Source: a virus. Taken from it: DNA of 43,922 bases. Positions within the stretch are counted from its first letter, which is position 1, and every line of letters starts with the position of its first letter. The notes beneath the pieces were generated by a model. It saw only the letters and a list, made by a program, of their open reading frames with translations. It made no database searches and was not told the origin of the DNA. Both the position numbers and the translations under genes were made by a program. Shown here one piece after another: positions 43,149 through 43,922 of this stretch. Location: the IMG/VR virus record IMGVR_UViG_3300033143_002018, positions 1-43,922 of that record; one strand, 5' to 3'.

Positions 43149-43922
43149 CTACCTTTAGTTGTTTTTACTGTTTCAAAGTCTTGTCTCTCTTGTTTGTAGT
43201 CTAATAACTCTCTAGGACTCATGTCTCGGATAACTCCTTTAGCTCCGTCCCAATGGAGTACTTCTTCTTTCTCCACTCCAAGGCGATTCTTAGCTAAGAA
43301 CAGTCTACACACGTCATCCTCTTCTGGATTACCCATGAAAGGTCTCCACATAGTTATAAGGTTGGTAGAACTTTCTTCCCAATCTGAAGAGTCTTTGGCT
43401 ACTCGCTTAGTTCGTAAAGGAGTGGCTCCATTCCCACTTATCCTACTAACTTGTGATATCCAAATCCACGCTGCGTCAGTGTCCACTGCCACTTCCGTAG
43501 ATTTTAGAGCATTGTACTTGGCATTTGCATAAGTATCTGAATATTGTCCTGTCACTCTAGAAGCGTAGTCTACGAGCACTAGTTTAATCTTACAGTTATT
43601 ACGTTCTTCCAAGCTTAGTACTTTATCTCTCATCTGCTCTATAGTTAGAGTAGCAGAAAAATCGAAGAAAGTATTTTTATATTTTGCTGCGATAGCTTTT
43701 TTAATCTCCTCTATTTTAGAGGTATTTTTATTTTTATAAAACCCAAGAATCTCATCTTGTCCGTACGGAGTTAGTTTTTGTGCTAATTTTAAATACACTA
43801 AATTTTTGTTCATATCTAAACTAAAGAACATGGTAAACTGGTCGCTGTCGTTGACAGTCTCCATAATATTTAGTGCAAGGGTTGTCTTGCCGCTATTATG
43901 CAGTACGTTAAAATATTGGTCT
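43139..43922 (-). CDS. DnaB-like replicative helicase (5' end beyond window)
   Basis: C-terminal ~261 codons; the frame is open to the right edge. The visible start has VLHNSGKTTLALNIM, a Walker A whose first position is Val instead of Gly or Ala. Further: TMFFSLDMNKN, Walker B KLVLVDYASRVTGQ, the sensor-type AAWIWISQVSRISG, and an arginine finger-type region MWRPFMGNPEEDD with LAKNRLG near the end. These are the RecA-like helicase core motifs of DnaB. It would unwind DNA for the family A polymerase. It is cut at the window edge; the N-terminal part is not seen. Confidence 0.88.
   Translation of the reverse strand, partial: DQYFNVLHNSGKTTLALNIMETVNDSDQFTMFFSLDMNKNLVYLKLAQKLTPYGQDEILGFYKNKNTSKIEEIKKAIAAKYKNTFFDFSATLTIEQMRDKVLSLEERNNCKIKLVLVDYASRVTGQYSDTYANAKYNALKSTEVAVDTDAAWIWISQVSRISGNGATPLRTKRVAKDSSDWEESSTNLITMWRPFMGNPEEDDVCRLFLAKNRLGVEKEEVLHWDGAKGVIRDMSPRELLDYKQERQDFETVKTTKGSWN

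Overview
The window is about 44 kb of a tailed bacteriophage genome with a contractile-tail (myovirus-type) baseplate. The evidence is a gp25-like wedge protein, a baseplate J-like protein and a P2-I-like tail protein in a row, followed by long repeat-rich fibre genes. The host is probably Gram-negative: the phage encodes many small lipoproteins with lipoboxes and several other exported or membrane-anchored proteins. The DNA is AT-rich and densely coding, and the genus of phage or host cannot be named from the sequence alone. No tRNA, CRISPR array, IS element or integrase was seen.

Layout. Positions 29-17634 (+ strand) are the late structural module: small baseplate-associated proteins, gp25, a giant baseplate J protein, tail protein I, a giant fibre protein and a series of smaller fibre or appendage proteins. 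A strong bidirectional hairpin terminator (17719-17756) separates it from the opposing minus-strand module, which runs from 43922 down to 17755. In transcription order that module begins with replication and repair genes: DnaB-like helicase, ATP-dependent ligase, a PD-(D/E)XK-like protein, DEDD exonuclease, a ClpP-like protease and family A DNA polymerase. Next come a CYTH protein, an exported ClpP-like protein, RecA-like recombinase, dUTPase, PhoH-like ATPase and RuvC-like resolvase. A group of membrane and coiled-coil proteins follows, including a membrane-anchored Holliday-junction-resolvase-related nuclease. Then come a B12-dependent ribonucleotide reductase interrupted by an intein, and after a terminator a 27.6-22.7 kb island of small membrane proteins, lipoproteins and one candidate structured RNA. 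The module ends with dNMP kinase, two metallophosphoesterases, ThyX, an AAA+ ATPase, MgtC and a histone-fold protein.

How the genes fit together. RNR, ThyX, dUTPase and dNMP kinase supply dNTPs to the phage's own polymerase, helicase, ligase and exonuclease. RecA-like, RuvC-like and related nucleases handle recombination. Minus-strand genes are packed with 1-14 base overlaps (mostly ATGA, GTGA or TTGA), which implies translational coupling. The exported and membrane proteins, MgtC, the secreted ClpP-like protein and the lipoprotein island look like a host-envelope manipulation programme.

Most notable observations: (i) the fibre region carries an apparent ATT start, a one-base frameshift, an in-frame TAA and an in-frame TAG, with coding frames intact on both sides of each; (ii) a 62-aa histone-fold protein is encoded together with a 38-aa acidic peptide too short for usual gene calling; (iii) a highly structured candidate RNA lies at 25581-25724; (iv) an intein sits exactly at a redox cysteine of a class II RNR; (v) there are two ClpP-like proteins, one with a signal peptide; (vi) a chain of very small overlapping membrane-protein genes.
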